Origin: Sphingopyxis sp.
GTDB lineage: Bacteria; Pseudomonadota; Alphaproteobacteria; Sphingomonadales; Sphingomonadaceae
DNA: 38,597 nucleotides
Reading direction: 5' to 3'
Assembly (NCBI GenBank): GCA_016793775.1
Contig: JAEULK010000079.1
Span: 1 to 38,597, forward strand
The translations under genes were made by a program, and so were the position numbers. The notes beneath the pieces were generated by a model. It saw only the letters and a list, made by a program, of their open reading frames with translations. It made no database searches and had not been told where the DNA came from. Positions 26,635-35,398 of the stretch are shown here, piece after piece (the stretch's first letter is position 1; each line of letters opens with the position of its first letter).

Positions 26635-27537
26635 TCAGCCCAATGCTTGCAAGGCGCGCATCACCGCCATCGACTGTTCGCTGCCCGACTGCGGCACGGT
26701 CTCGCCATTGCGCTCGATGATCTTGTCCCACGCCGCGGCGACGCCCTCGGGGGTACGCTCGTCCTCGGGCAGCGCGACGCCGGGGGTCATGGTGACATAG
26801 GCGGCGTGGAACGCACCGGCGCCGGCGCCGATAATCATGTTGGTCGGCGCATCCTCGCTGACGAGATAGAGCGCCGCCGGCACGACATTTTCGGGCGTGA
26901 ATTTCTCGAACAGCTCGGCGGGGAAGATATCCTCGGTCATGCGGGTGCCCGCGACCGGCGCGATGGTGTTGCAGCGGATGTTGTACTTCGCGCCTTCGAG
27001 GTGGAGCGTCTTGGTCAGCCCGGCGAGGCCCAGCTTGGCGGCGCCATAATTGGCCTGGCCGAAATTGCCGTAGAGGCCGGTCGACGAGGCGGTCATCAGA
27101 ATGCGGCCATAGGCCTGCTCGCGCATCAGGTCCCAGCACGCCTTGGTGACATTGGCGCTGCCGCTGACATGCACCTTCAGCACCAGGTCGAAATCGTCGG
27201 GGGTCATCTTGGCGAAGCTCTTGTCGCGCAGGATGCCGGCGTTGTTGATCAGGACATGGACGCCGCCCCAAGCTTCCTTTGCCTTGGCGACCATTTCGAC
27301 CATCTGCTCATATTCGGTGACGCTGCCGCCGTTCGACATGGCGGTGCCGCCGAAGGCCTCGATTTCCTCGACGACTTTCAGCGCGGCGTCCGAATGGCCC
27401 GTGCCGTCGCGCGATCCGCCCAGGTCGTTGACGACGACCTTGGCGCCGCGCCGGGCAAGCTCCAGTGCATAGGCGCGGCCGAGTCCGCCGCCCGCACCGG
27501 TCACGATAGCAACGCGGCCGTCAAATTTGATCGTCAT
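26635..27537 (-). CDS. Short-chain dehydrogenase, hydroxyacyl-CoA dehydrogenase (MFE-2) type
   Basis: The 300-residue NAD(P)-dependent oxidoreductase has the cofactor motif TGAGGGLGRAYA (13-24), NNAG at 98-101, catalytic Ser near 151, and YGAAK with Y164 and K168. The sequence around VVVNDLGGSRDGTGHS, and a C-terminal extension with VALPEDERTPEGVAAAWDKI, match the dehydrogenase unit of peroxisomal multifunctional enzyme type 2 and its bacterial single-domain relatives. A role in fatty-acid or steroid beta-oxidation is therefore likely. It is divergent from the porin gene with a 199-base gap. Confidence 0.9.
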   Translation of the reverse strand: MTIKFDGRVAIVTGAGGGLGRAYALELARRGAKVVVNDLGGSRDGTGHSDAALKVVEEIEAFGGTAMSNGGSVTEYEQMVEMVAKAKEAWGGVHVLINNAGILRDKSFAKMTPDDFDLVLKVHVSGSANVTKACWDLMREQAYGRILMTASSTGLYGNFGQANYGAAKLGLAGLTKTLHLEGAKYNIRCNTIAPVAGTRMTEDIFPAELFEKFTPENVVPAALYLVSEDAPTNMIIGAGAGAFHAAYVTMTPGVALPEDERTPEGVAAAWDKIIERNGETVPQSGSEQSMAVMRALQALG

Positions 27538-27671
27538 GATGGTCTCCCGAAGCGGGCGGCCGAACGGTTGCCCGAAAAAACTGGCCCGTCCTTAGCCGTT
27601 CGCCGCGCGCAGACAAGGGGTGATCGGAAAAGCGCAGGCTGCAACGAAAATGTAATGCAAATGACGTGCAA

Positions 27672-27689
27672 CTGTCACAGAGACGTCAT
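27672..27689 (+). promoter_or_regulatory. Pho box of the porin gene
   Basis: CTGTCAC (27672-27678) and ACGTCAT (27683-27689) are direct repeats with 11-bp spacing (AGAG spacer), matching the PhoB-binding pattern CTGTCAT-N4-CTGTCAT. A further TTGTCAC-like unit lies at 27705-27711. The site is about 50 bases before the porin ATG. Confidence 0.65.
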
Positions 27690-27736
27690 AACAGCGCCGC
27701 GAGATTGTCACCCTTACGCAATGGAGCAATTCCCCG

Positions 27737-28957
27737 ATGCGCCACCTTCTGCTTGCCACCGCCGTTTTCATCGTTCCGGTGGCAACGCCCGCATTCGCCA
27801 CCGAAAGCGCGCAGGGACCCGTGGACAAGGCTCCTCCGGCGGCCGAGGCGAAGACCGAAAAGGCGCCCGAGAAAAAGTCCGATTGGGAATTCAAGCCGCG
27901 CTGGCGCCTGCAATATGACTGGGCGAATGTCAGCGGCCCGGCGGGGCTCGCCGGAACCGGCAATTCGGAAGAACTGCGCCGCGCCCAGCTCGGCGTCGAT
28001 ATCAAGATGCCCGGCGGCTTTTCGGCGCGGGTCGAGGGCGAATTCACCGCCGACCCGATCGAATTCGTCGATGCCTATGTCGCTTGGAACGGCGACGGAT
28101 TCAACGTCACCGCGGGACAGCAGAAATTCTTTTCGCCGCTCGACGACATGACGAGCGATCTCAACACCAGCTTCACCGAGCGCGCGGCACTGGTGACCGC
28201 CTTCAACTTCACGCGGCGCGCCGGCCTGTCGGCAGGTTATGCGAAGGGCGATTTCCAGGTCAACGGCGGGGTCAGCACCGACCCCTTCATTCAGCTCGAC
28301 GATGTGGAGGACAACAGCATATCGGCCGATGTGCGCGCGGTGTGGATGCCGCAGCTGGGCAAGACGAAGCTGCATCTGGGCGCCGCCGGGCACTGGAAGC
28401 AGCGCCGCGATTCGGAAGTCGTCCCGGTTCGCTACCGTCAACGCCCGCTCGTCCATTCGACCGAAACGCGCTACGTTGCCACCCCCGGCCTGCTCGCCGA
28501 GCGCGAGCAAACCTATGGCGTCGAGGCGGCGGGCGTGAACGGCCCGTTCCATTTCGCCGGCGAAGCCTATTGGCAGCATGCGAGCCGCGATGGCGCGAGC
28601 GATCCGACCTTCTTCGGCGCCTATGCCGAGGTCGGCTTTTTCCTGACCAGGGGCGACAGCCGCCCGCTGAAGGGCGGGCAGTTCGGCGCGATCAAGCCGA
28701 AGAAGGCGTTGGGCGACGGCGGCATCGGCGCGGTGCAGATCAACGCGCGCTACGACTATCTCGACCTCAACGATGCCGGCATCACCGGCGGCACGCAAAA
28801 AGGCTATATGGCGTCGATCGTGTGGTCGCCGACCAGCTGGATGCGGGTGATGGCGCAATATGCGCGGCTGAATTACCGCGACGCGGCGATCGCGGTGGCG
28901 GGCGACCGCGATTATGGCGTCGACGTCGTCGGCGCGCGGGTGCAGTTCACGTACTGA
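27737..28957 (+). CDS. Phosphate-selective porin (OprP/OprO family)
   Basis: This is an outer-membrane channel probably used for phosphate uptake under starvation. The 406 residues have a signal peptide (MRHLLLATAVFIVPVATPAFA), a short Pro/Lys linker, and then alternating amphipathic strands. The OprP-family start LRRAQLGVDIKMPGGFSARVEGEFT and AYVAWNGDGFNVTAGQQKFF are present, and the C-terminus is the outer-membrane signature ending in Phe-Thr-Tyr. Similarity and context (Pho box upstream, pst-pho operon convergent) agree. Anion specificity is inferred from family and context. Confidence 0.88.
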   Translation: MRHLLLATAVFIVPVATPAFATESAQGPVDKAPPAAEAKTEKAPEKKSDWEFKPRWRLQYDWANVSGPAGLAGTGNSEELRRAQLGVDIKMPGGFSARVEGEFTADPIEFVDAYVAWNGDGFNVTAGQQKFFSPLDDMTSDLNTSFTERAALVTAFNFTRRAGLSAGYAKGDFQVNGGVSTDPFIQLDDVEDNSISADVRAVWMPQLGKTKLHLGAAGHWKQRRDSEVVPVRYRQRPLVHSTETRYVATPGLLAEREQTYGVEAAGVNGPFHFAGEAYWQHASRDGASDPTFFGAYAEVGFFLTRGDSRPLKGGQFGAIKPKKALGDGGIGAVQINARYDYLDLNDAGITGGTQKGYMASIVWSPTSWMRVMAQYARLNYRDAAIAVAGDRDYGVDVVGARVQFTY

Positions 28958-28978
28958 CAGGCCGAAACGGCAAGCGCG

Positions 28979-29674
28979 TCAGCTCTTTCCCGAATCCAGC
29001 GCATAACCCGCCGAGCGCACGGTGCGGATGATGTCCGCGGTGCCGGGCAGGTTGATCGCCTTGCGCAGACGGCGGATATGCACGTCGACGGTGCGCAATT
29101 CGATGTCGCTGTCCTGGCCCCAGACGCTGTCGAGCAATTGCCCGCGCGAAAAGACGCGGCCCGGATGCTCCATGAAATGGCGCAGCAGGCGGAATTCGGT
29201 CGGCCCCATATTCACGATCTGGCCGTTTCGCACCACCTTGTGCGCAACCGAGTCCAGCTCGATATCGGCATAGGCGAGCATTTCGCCGGCGAGCGCGGGG
29301 CGCAGGCGGCGCAGCACGGCCGACACGCGCGCGACCAGCTCGCGCGGGCTGAACGGCTTGGTGACATAATCGTCGGCGCCGGTTTCGAGGCCGCGGATGC
29401 GATCCTCTTCCTCGCCGCGCGCGGTGAGCATGATGATCGGGACATTGGCCGATTTCGGGTTGCGGCGCAGGCGTCGGCAGACCTCGATACCCGGCAGGCT
29501 TTCGATCATCCAGTCGAGCAGGACGATGTCGGGCACGCGTTCCTCGACGAGGACGAGCGCCTGTTCGCCGTCGGGGGTCTGGCGGACTGAAAAGCCTTCG
29601 CGGGCGAAATGCCACACGATCAGTTCGGCGATCGCTTCGTCATCTTCGATGAGAAGCAGGTCGGGCTGCGGCAT
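28979..29674 (-). CDS. phoB: Phosphate regulon response regulator PhoB
   Basis: PhoB activates phosphate-starvation genes by binding Pho boxes. The 231 residues have a receiver domain with acidic pocket E10/D11/D12, phospho-acceptor D54 (VLLDWMIESLPG), T84 and K106 (VTKPFSPREL). A winged-helix domain follows with MGPTEFRLLRHFMEHPGRVFSRGQLL and a C-terminal RTVRSAGYAL. WMIESLPG and the pairing with phoU and pst identify PhoB specifically. The ATG overlaps the phoU stop (TGATG). It is the last gene of the operon and converges on the porin gene, with only 21 bases between stops. Confidence 0.95.
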   Translation of the reverse strand: MPQPDLLLIEDDEAIAELIVWHFAREGFSVRQTPDGEQALVLVEERVPDIVLLDWMIESLPGIEVCRRLRRNPKSANVPIIMLTARGEEEDRIRGLETGADDYVTKPFSPRELVARVSAVLRRLRPALAGEMLAYADIELDSVAHKVVRNGQIVNMGPTEFRLLRHFMEHPGRVFSRGQLLDSVWGQDSDIELRTVDVHIRRLRKAINLPGTADIIRTVRSAGYALDSGKS

Positions 29675-30393
29675 CAGCCTTGCTCCTGTTCCGCGGCGCC
29701 GTCTTCGGGCTGCTCGCCGCGCTCGCGTTCCTCCATCTGGCCGCCGGTCACGACATAATAGACCATTTCGGCGATGTTGGTCGCATGGTCGCCCATGCGT
29801 TCGAGGTTCTTGGCGACGAACAGCAGATGCGCGCTTTCCGAGATATATTTCGGATTTTCCATCATGAAGGTCACGAGGGTGCGGAAGATGCTGTTGTAGA
29901 AATCGTCGACATTCTTGTCGCGGACGGTGACCCGCACCGCGAGTTCGGCGTCGCGCGCCGCAAAGCTGTCAAGCGCGTCGTGGATCAGCTCGGCGACGAT
30001 GTTCGACATCGACATCAGGAGCGGGATCGCCTCGATCGAGCGCGTCTGGTCCATCAGCGCGACGCGCTTGGCGATATTCTTGGCATAATCGCCGATGCGC
30101 TCGACGACCGAGACGATCTTCAGCGCCGCGATCATCTCGCGCAGATCGTCGGCCATCGGCGCCCTGAGGGCGATCGTCTGGACCGTGAGCTGTTCAACCT
30201 CGCTTTCGAGCGCGTCGATCTTCTTGTCGTCGCGCACGACCTGCGCCGCGAGGTCGAGGTCGCCGTTGTTGAGCGCGCTCATCGCCTGGAGCAGCGCCTG
30301 CTCGGCGCGGCCGCCCATTTCGCTGATCAGGCCGCGGAGGCGGTTGAGATCCTCGTCGAAGGCCTTGACCGTATGATCATTCACTATTGCCAT
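29674..30393 (-). CDS. phoU: Phosphate signalling complex protein PhoU
   Basis: PhoU is a cytoplasmic negative modulator that links the Pst transporter to the PhoR-PhoB system and prevents excess phosphate uptake. The 239 residues form two repeated three-helix bundles, with metal-binding type motifs E-x3-D visible around VVERIGDYAKNIAKRV (near 95-110) and NLERMGDHATNIAEMVYYVVTG near the C-terminus. An acidic tail closes the protein. AAGGACGG precedes the ATG. It follows pstB by 24 bases and overlaps phoB by one base. Confidence 0.95.
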   Translation of the reverse strand: MAIVNDHTVKAFDEDLNRLRGLISEMGGRAEQALLQAMSALNNGDLDLAAQVVRDDKKIDALESEVEQLTVQTIALRAPMADDLREMIAALKIVSVVERIGDYAKNIAKRVALMDQTRSIEAIPLLMSMSNIVAELIHDALDSFAARDAELAVRVTVRDKNVDDFYNSIFRTLVTFMMENPKYISESAHLLFVAKNLERMGDHATNIAEMVYYVVTGGQMEERERGEQPEDGAAEQEQG

Positions 30394-30417
30394 CGTTCCG
30401 TCCTTGCGTACCGGGGC

Positions 30418-31200
30418 TTAACCGTAGCGACCGGTAATATAATCCTTGGTGCGCTCCTGGCGCGGATTGGTGAAGATGTCGGTCGTCTTGCCATATTCGA
30501 CGAGCGTCCCGAGGTGGAAGAAAGCGGTGCGCTGCGACACGCGGGCTGCCTGCTGCATATTGTGGGTGACGATCACGATCGCGAATTTGCCGCGCAGTTC
30601 GTGGATCAGCTCCTCGATCTTCGCGGTCGCGATCGGATCGAGCGCCGAGCAGGGTTCGTCCATCAGCACGACTTCGGGATCGACCGCGATCGCGCGCGCG
30701 ATGCACAGGCGCTGCTGCTGGCCGCCCGACAATGCGGTGCCGCTTTCCTGGAGGCGATCCTTGACCTCGTCCCACAGGCCGGCGCGGGTCAGCGCCTTTT
30801 CGACGATGCCGTCGAGGTCGGCCTTTTGCGGCGCGAGGCCATGGATGCGCGGGCCATAGGCGACATTGTCATAGATCGACTTGGGGAAGGGGTTGGGCTT
30901 CTGGAACACCATGCCGACGCGCGCGCGCAGCTGCACCACGTCCATCGACGGCGCATAGATGTCCTCGCCGTCGAGCTTGATCTCGCCCGTCACCTTGGCG
31001 CCCGCGACGGTGTCGTTCATGCGGTTGAGCGAACGCAGGAAAGTCGACTTGCCGCAGCCCGAGGGGCCGATGAAAGCGGTCACCAGGTCGGTACCGACGT
31101 CGATAGACACATTGTTGATCGCCTGCTTCTCGCCATAGAAGACGTTCACGCCATGCGCGGTCATCTTGGGGTCGAGAATCGTGAGGTCTTCTTGGGTCAT
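30418..31200 (-). CDS. pstB: Phosphate ABC transporter ATP-binding protein
   Basis: PstB is the ATPase of the high-affinity phosphate importer. The 260 residues show Walker [10 protein letters not shown] (45-53), Q-loop VFQKPNPFP (98-106), ABC signature LSGGQQQR (157-164), Walker B VLMDEP with D181/E182, and the H-loop [26 protein letters not shown] is PstB-specific. The frame is open far upstream through the pstA gene region, but MTQEDLTI at 31200 starts right after the pstA stop (2-base gap) and fits the family length. Confidence 0.96.
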   Translation of the reverse strand: MTQEDLTILDPKMTAHGVNVFYGEKQAINNVSIDVGTDLVTAFIGPSGCGKSTFLRSLNRMNDTVAGAKVTGEIKLDGEDIYAPSMDVVQLRARVGMVFQKPNPFPKSIYDNVAYGPRIHGLAPQKADLDGIVEKALTRAGLWDEVKDRLQESGTALSGGQQQRLCIARAIAVDPEVVLMDEPCSALDPIATAKIEELIHELRGKFAIVIVTHNMQQAARVSQRTAFFHLGTLVEYGKTTDIFTNPRQERTKDYITGRYG

Positions 31201-31202
31201 GA

Positions 31203-32459
31203 TCACCAGCGTTTTTCGAATTTGTTGCGAAGATAGATCGCGAGCGCGTTCATCGACAGCAAAACGATGAGCAGCACGATGATCGCGGCGGAGGTTTTTT
31301 CGACGAAGCCGCGATCGACCTCGTCCGACCAGAGGAAGATCTGCATCGGCAGCACCGTCGCGGGCGAGCACACGCCGCCCGGCACGTCGCCGATGAAGGC
31401 GCGCATGCCGATCAGCAGCAGCGGCGCGGTCTCGCCCAGCGCGCGCGCCATGCCGATGATCGTGCCGGTCAGGATGCCGGGCAGGGCGAGCGGCAGGACA
31501 TGGTGGAACACCACCTGCACCGGACTGGCGCCGACACCCAGCGCCGCGTCGCGGATCGAGGGCGGCACCGACTTGATCGCGTTGCGGCTGGCGATGACGA
31601 TCACCGGCATCGTCATCAGCGCCAGCGTCAGCCCGCCGACGAGCGCGCTGGCCTGGCAGATGCCGAACCAGTTGATGAACACCGCGAGCGCGAGCAGGCC
31701 GAAGATGATCGAGGGCACCGCCGCCAGATTGTTGATCGACACTTCGATCAGGTCGGTCCAGCGGTTCTTCGGCGCATATTCCTCGAGGTACAATGCGGCG
31801 AGCACGCCCGTCGGGAAAGCGATCAGGAAGGCGATCAGGATCGTCAGTACCGAGCCTTTCAGGGCGCCCCAGATGCCCGCGACCGCGGGGTCGGTGGCGT
31901 CGGCGTTCCTGAAGAAGGGCCAGTGGATGCCCGTCGACAATTTGCCGTCGCGCTCGAGCGCCTCGACCGTCGACCCCAGCGCGCCCTTGCTGCCTTCCTT
32001 GGCGGCGATATCGACCGCGCTCGACGTCGGCAGGTGGAAGGTCGTTTTGCCCTTGAGCAGTTCGGGATCGGCCTTGATCGCGCTGCGGACTTCCTTCCAC
32101 GCATTTTCGCTGATCAGCGCCGACCCGCCGGTGCCCAGCGCCTCGTCGGCGGCAAGCGCGACGATGTCGGCCAGGCCAGCGTTCGCGATCGCCTGATCGG
32201 CGTCGGCATCGCCCATGCGCGAGGCATCGATGGTCAGCGGCATGCTGACGAAATCGACCGGCACTTCGACATTGGTATAGGTGAAGCCGCGCAGCCCGTT
32301 GCCGATCATCGTGAACAGCAGGAAGGCGAGGAACAGGCCCGAGAGCAGCACCGCGCCCAGCCCGAACAGCCGGAAGCGCCGCTCGGCGCCATAACGCCGG
32401 GCGATGCGCGCTTGCATGACGCCGCCCTTCCAGTCGGTGGGAGAGGTGGGATTACTCAT
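31203..32459 (-). CDS. pstA: Phosphate ABC transporter permease PstA
   Basis: PstA is one of two membrane permease subunits of the phosphate importer. The 418 residues are longer than enteric PstA because of an N-terminal extension with a membrane helix (32-52) and a periplasmic region to about 190 (DUF3333 type). The core permease with six helices follows and contains the cytoplasmic EAA-like coupling loop [20 protein letters not shown]. The start ATGAGTAA overlaps the end of pstC by 8 bases, indicating tight coupling. Confidence 0.94.
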   Translation of the reverse strand: MSNPTSPTDWKGGVMQARIARRYGAERRFRLFGLGAVLLSGLFLAFLLFTMIGNGLRGFTYTNVEVPVDFVSMPLTIDASRMGDADADQAIANAGLADIVALAADEALGTGGSALISENAWKEVRSAIKADPELLKGKTTFHLPTSSAVDIAAKEGSKGALGSTVEALERDGKLSTGIHWPFFRNADATDPAVAGIWGALKGSVLTILIAFLIAFPTGVLAALYLEEYAPKNRWTDLIEVSINNLAAVPSIIFGLLALAVFINWFGICQASALVGGLTLALMTMPVIVIASRNAIKSVPPSIRDAALGVGASPVQVVFHHVLPLALPGILTGTIIGMARALGETAPLLLIGMRAFIGDVPGGVCSPATVLPMQIFLWSDEVDRGFVEKTSAAIIVLLIVLLSMNALAIYLRNKFEKRW

Positions 32460-33828
32460 AAGCTTCGCGATATTTCTTGACGATGCGCAGCGCGACGATG
32501 TTGAGCAGCAGGGTCACGACGAACAGCACGAGGCCGAGCGCGAAGGCGGCGAGCGTCTTGGCGCTGTCGAATTCCTGGTCGCCGGTCAGCAACTTGACGA
32601 TCTGCGCGGTCACCGTGGTGACGCTGGCAAACGGATTGGCGGTCATGTTGGCCGACAGGCCCGCGGCCATGACGACGATCATCGTCTCGCCGATCGCGCG
32701 GCTGACCGCGAGCAATATGCCGCCCATCACGCCGGGCAGCGCGGCGGGGATCAGCACCTGGCGGATCGTCTCGTTCGGGGTCGCGCCCAGCGCCAGCGAG
32801 CCGTCGCGCATCGCCTGCGGCACCGCATTGATGCTGTCGTCGGCCATCGACGAGACGAAGGGGATGATCATCACGCCCATCACGATGCCCGCGGCGAGCG
32901 CGCTTTCGGTGCTGGCGTTGGGGATGCCGATCGCCACCGCGAAATTGCGCAGCGCCGGCGCCACCGTCAGCGCGGCGAAATAGCCGTACACCACCGTGGG
33001 CACGCCCGCGAGGATCTCGAGGCACGGCTTGACCCAGCGGCGCACCCGCGGATTGGCATATTGGGTGAGATAGACCGCGCTCATCATGCCGATCGGGATC
33101 GCGACGATCATCGCGATGATCGCGCCGATCAGCACCGTGCCCCAGAACAGCGGGATGCCGCCGAAGGTGTCGGGTTGCGGCGCGCCGCTGGTCGGCGCCC
33201 AATTGGTGCCGAACAATAATTCGGCGGGCGAGACGAGTTGGAAGAAGCGGATCGATTCGAAAAGCAGCGACAGCACGATGCCGAAGGTCGTCAGGATCGC
33301 GACGAGCGACGCGAGCAGCAGCAGCAGCATGACGATATTCTCGACCCGCGACCGGGCGCGGAAATCGGGCTGGATGCGCGTATAGGCATAAAGCCCGCCG
33401 GCGAGCGCGAGCGCGAGCATCGCGGCAATGCCGATCCAGCCATATTTGTGGCTGGCGTCGCTATAGGGGGTGACCAGCGGCGCAGCGGCGGGAATGCGCA
33501 CCTTGTCCTGGTTGCCGAGTGCGACGTTGCGTGCGTCGGACAGGATCGCGCCGCGCTCGAAACCGAAGGCGGGCAGATCCTTCGCCGCTTCGCTGGCCAG
33601 CACCTCGTTGGTGATGAGGCCCGGCGACACCGCGCTCCACAGGCCGAGGAACAGTGCGGCGGGGGCAAACAGCCACAACGCGACGTACCAGCCATGATAT
33701 TGCGGGCGCGAATGGAGCTTCTTGCCCGCGGCGCCCGCGAGCATCGCCGAGCGCGCGCGGCCGGCGAGCCAGCCGATCAGCGCGAGGCCGGCGATCAGGA
33801 GCAGCAAGGCGGCGGCGTTGAAAGTCAC
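32452..33828 (-). CDS. pstC: Phosphate ABC transporter permease PstC
   Basis: PstC is the second permease subunit of the phosphate importer. The 458 residues include an N-terminal extension with two or three additional membrane helices (about 1-22, 48-66, 130-150). The conserved PstC core follows from about 160, with the coupling loop DGSLALGATPNETIRQVLIPAALPG. The start is GTG at 33828 with GGGGAC upstream. pstS lies 276 bases upstream in the same direction, separated by a strong terminator and inverted repeats. Confidence 0.94.
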   Translation of the reverse strand: MTFNAAALLLLIAGLALIGWLAGRARSAMLAGAAGKKLHSRPQYHGWYVALWLFAPAALFLGLWSAVSPGLITNEVLASEAAKDLPAFGFERGAILSDARNVALGNQDKVRIPAAAPLVTPYSDASHKYGWIGIAAMLALALAGGLYAYTRIQPDFRARSRVENIVMLLLLLASLVAILTTFGIVLSLLFESIRFFQLVSPAELLFGTNWAPTSGAPQPDTFGGIPLFWGTVLIGAIIAMIVAIPIGMMSAVYLTQYANPRVRRWVKPCLEILAGVPTVVYGYFAALTVAPALRNFAVAIGIPNASTESALAAGIVMGVMIIPFVSSMADDSINAVPQAMRDGSLALGATPNETIRQVLIPAALPGVMGGILLAVSRAIGETMIVVMAAGLSANMTANPFASVTTVTAQIVKLLTGDQEFDSAKTLAAFALGLVLFVVTLLLNIVALRIVKKYREAYE

Positions 33829-33942
33829 AGTGTCCCCGTTGTCGTCGCCGACCCAAAGCGGGCGGGCGTGGCAGTTTCATGACTCACGGTCATATTTCTC
33901 GCTCCCATCCCCGTTCGTGTCATCACCGCATTTCCGCTCGTG

Positions 33943-34035
33943 TCGAGCGAAGTCGAGACACCCCGAGGGCGAGCGCCGGGCCGATGGGCATCTCGACTTC
34001 GCTCGATGCGAGCGGAGAAGGAAATGCCCATCGGC
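33943..34035. repeat. Interleaved pair of inverted repeats between pstS and pstC
   Basis: Arm A TCGAGCGAAGTCGAGA (33943-33958) pairs perfectly with A' (33991-34006). Arm B GCCGATGGGCAT (33980-33991) pairs perfectly with B' ATGCCCATCGGC (34024-34035). The order A-B-A'-B' makes the two hairpins mutually exclusive unless a pseudoknot forms. The TCGACTTCGCTCGA sequence is of the dispersed intergenic type. The rest of 33829-33942 shows nothing recognisable. Confidence 0.7.
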
Positions 34036-34044
34036 TTCTTGGGC

Positions 34045-34093
34045 AAAAAAGCGGCGGCCGGGGCGGGGATGAGGCCCCGCAGTCCGGCCGCCG
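34045..34093 (-). terminator. Strong terminator downstream of pstS
   Basis: On the minus strand CGGCGGCCGG (34093-34084) pairs with CCGGCCGCCG (34061-34052), the stem is extended by an inner GCGGGG/CCCCGC pairing, and it is followed by TTTTTT (34050-34045). It lies 12 bases after the pstS stop, so most transcripts from the pstS promoter should end here and only read-through would supply pstCAB. Confidence 0.85.
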
Positions 34094-34104
34094 GCGGGAG
34101 GAAC

Positions 34105-35154
34105 CTATTTCAGCTCGGCGCCGTTCAGCACGGTCATGCCCTTGGCATTGGCCGCGGCGGTCGCGGCGATGTCCTTGGGCGACACGATCAGGCCCTTGGC
34201 GGCCAGATAGCCGCCTTCGCCCGAACCTTTCAGGAATTCGGCGACATATTCGGCCAGGCCCGGGATCACGCCGACGTGCGATTTCTTGACGTAGATGAAG
34301 AGCGGGCGCGAACCCGGATAGCTGCCGTCGGCGATCGCCGCGTAGGTCGGGGCGACGCCCTGCACCGGCACGGCCTTGATCTTGTCCTTGTTGGCGTCGA
34401 GATAGCTGAAGCCGAAGATGCCGAGGCTTTCGGGATTGGTGTCCAGCTTCGAGATGATGAGGTTGTCGTTCTCGCCCTGCTCGACATAATAAGGCGCGCC
34501 GCGCAGCGTCGTGCACACGTCCTCATGCTTGTCCTTGTTGCTGTCCTTCAGCGCCTTCATGCCGGCATTGGCGTCGCAGCCCTTGCCCAGGATCAGCTCC
34601 TTGAACGCATCGTAAGTGCCGCTGGTCGACGGCGGGCCGAACACCGAAATGCCGACCGCGGGCAGGGCGGGGTTGACGTCCTTCCAGGTCTTGGCGGTGT
34701 TCGCCTTGCCATAGGGGTTCGCGGCGAGCGCCTTATAGACGTCCTCTTCGGACAGCTTGAAGCCGGGGCCGCGCTGCGCTTCGCCGAGCGCAATGCCGTC
34801 GATGCCGATCTGGATCTCGACGATGTCCTTGACGCCGTTCTTGACGCAGGTGTCGAATTCCTTCTTCTTGATGCGGCGCGAGGCGTTCGCGATGTCGGGG
34901 GTGTCGCCGCCGACGCCCGAGCAGAAACGCTCGAAGCCGCCGCCGGTGCCGGTGCTGTCGATCTTGGGCGTCTTGTTGCCGGTCGCCTCGGCGAATTTCT
35001 CGCCGACGGTGGTGGCGAAGGGATAGACGGTCGACGAGCCGACCGCGCTGATATAATCGCGCGCCGCGCCGCCCGAGGAGGCCTGGTCCTGGCACGCGGA
35101 AAGCGCCAGCACGGCCGTTGCGGCGCCGGCGACGAGAGCGAATTTCTGCAGCAT
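34105..35154 (-). CDS. pstS: Phosphate ABC transporter substrate-binding protein
   Basis: PstS is a periplasmic phosphate-binding protein that delivers phosphate to PstCAB. The 349 residues start with a signal peptide ending in a lipobox-like LSAC (C21), suggesting a membrane-tethered lipoprotein. The phosphate-binding loops are visible: AVGSSTVYPF near 37-46, GTGGGFERFC near 69-78, DIANASRRIKKKE and the PSTSGTYDAF motif. Four or more cysteines in the mature part may form disulfides. A Pho box lies 83-100 bases upstream, and a terminator follows the gene. Confidence 0.95.
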   Translation of the reverse strand: MLQKFALVAGAATAVLALSACQDQASSGGAARDYISAVGSSTVYPFATTVGEKFAEATGNKTPKIDSTGTGGGFERFCSGVGGDTPDIANASRRIKKKEFDTCVKNGVKDIVEIQIGIDGIALGEAQRGPGFKLSEEDVYKALAANPYGKANTAKTWKDVNPALPAVGISVFGPPSTSGTYDAFKELILGKGCDANAGMKALKDSNKDKHEDVCTTLRGAPYYVEQGENDNLIISKLDTNPESLGIFGFSYLDANKDKIKAVPVQGVAPTYAAIADGSYPGSRPLFIYVKKSHVGVIPGLAEYVAEFLKGSGEGGYLAAKGLIVSPKDIAATAAANAKGMTVLNGAELK

Positions 35155-35236
35155 GGGAAATGTCCTGTCGGGGGTCGCTAGCGGAGGGAGCCGCCACCCC
35201 CGCGGCGACTCGCTGAGCCGCCAATGGGGGAGTAAG

Positions 35237-35254
35237 ATGACGGGTTTGTGACAG
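35237..35254 (-). promoter_or_regulatory. Pho box of pstS
   Basis: On the minus strand CTGTCAC-AAAC-CCGTCAT (35254-35237) is two half sites at 11-bp spacing, each 6 of 7 to CTGTCAT. It is oriented toward pstS. Confidence 0.65.
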
Positions 35255-35257
35255 GGA

Positions 35258-35275
35258 TTGTCATGGAAGTGTCAT
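35258..35275 (+). promoter_or_regulatory. Second Pho-box-like repeat facing the ATPase gene
   Basis: On the plus strand TTGTCAT-GGAA-GTGTCAT (35258-35275) is again two 6/7 half sites at 11-bp spacing, 3 bases from the pstS box but pointing the other way. A TATATT at 35299-35304 is a possible -10, though the 23-base spacing is longer than usual. Confidence 0.45.
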
Positions 35276-35336
35276 GGATGCTTGTGCAAAAATTGGGGTA
35301 TATTCGTCAGGTTTTGCAATTTTTTCGTGCAAATGC

Positions 35337-35345
35337 TGTGATAAT
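35337..35345 (+). promoter_or_regulatory. Extended -10 promoter of the defence-like pair
   Basis: TGTGATAAT matches the extended -10 form TGnTATAAT with one mismatch. It lies in AT-rich DNA about 54 bases before the GTG of the ATPase gene. A TTGCAA at 35314 is too far (20 bases) for a normal -35. Confidence 0.45.
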
Positions 35346-35398
35346 GGCGCATCGTCGCGAAAATTTCTCCAGAATGCCTACTTGTAGCGAGAACTGCC

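Noticed and set aside
29680-31236. Long open frame antisense to phoU-pstB
   Set aside because: It spans two well-recognised genes on the other strand and has shadow composition.
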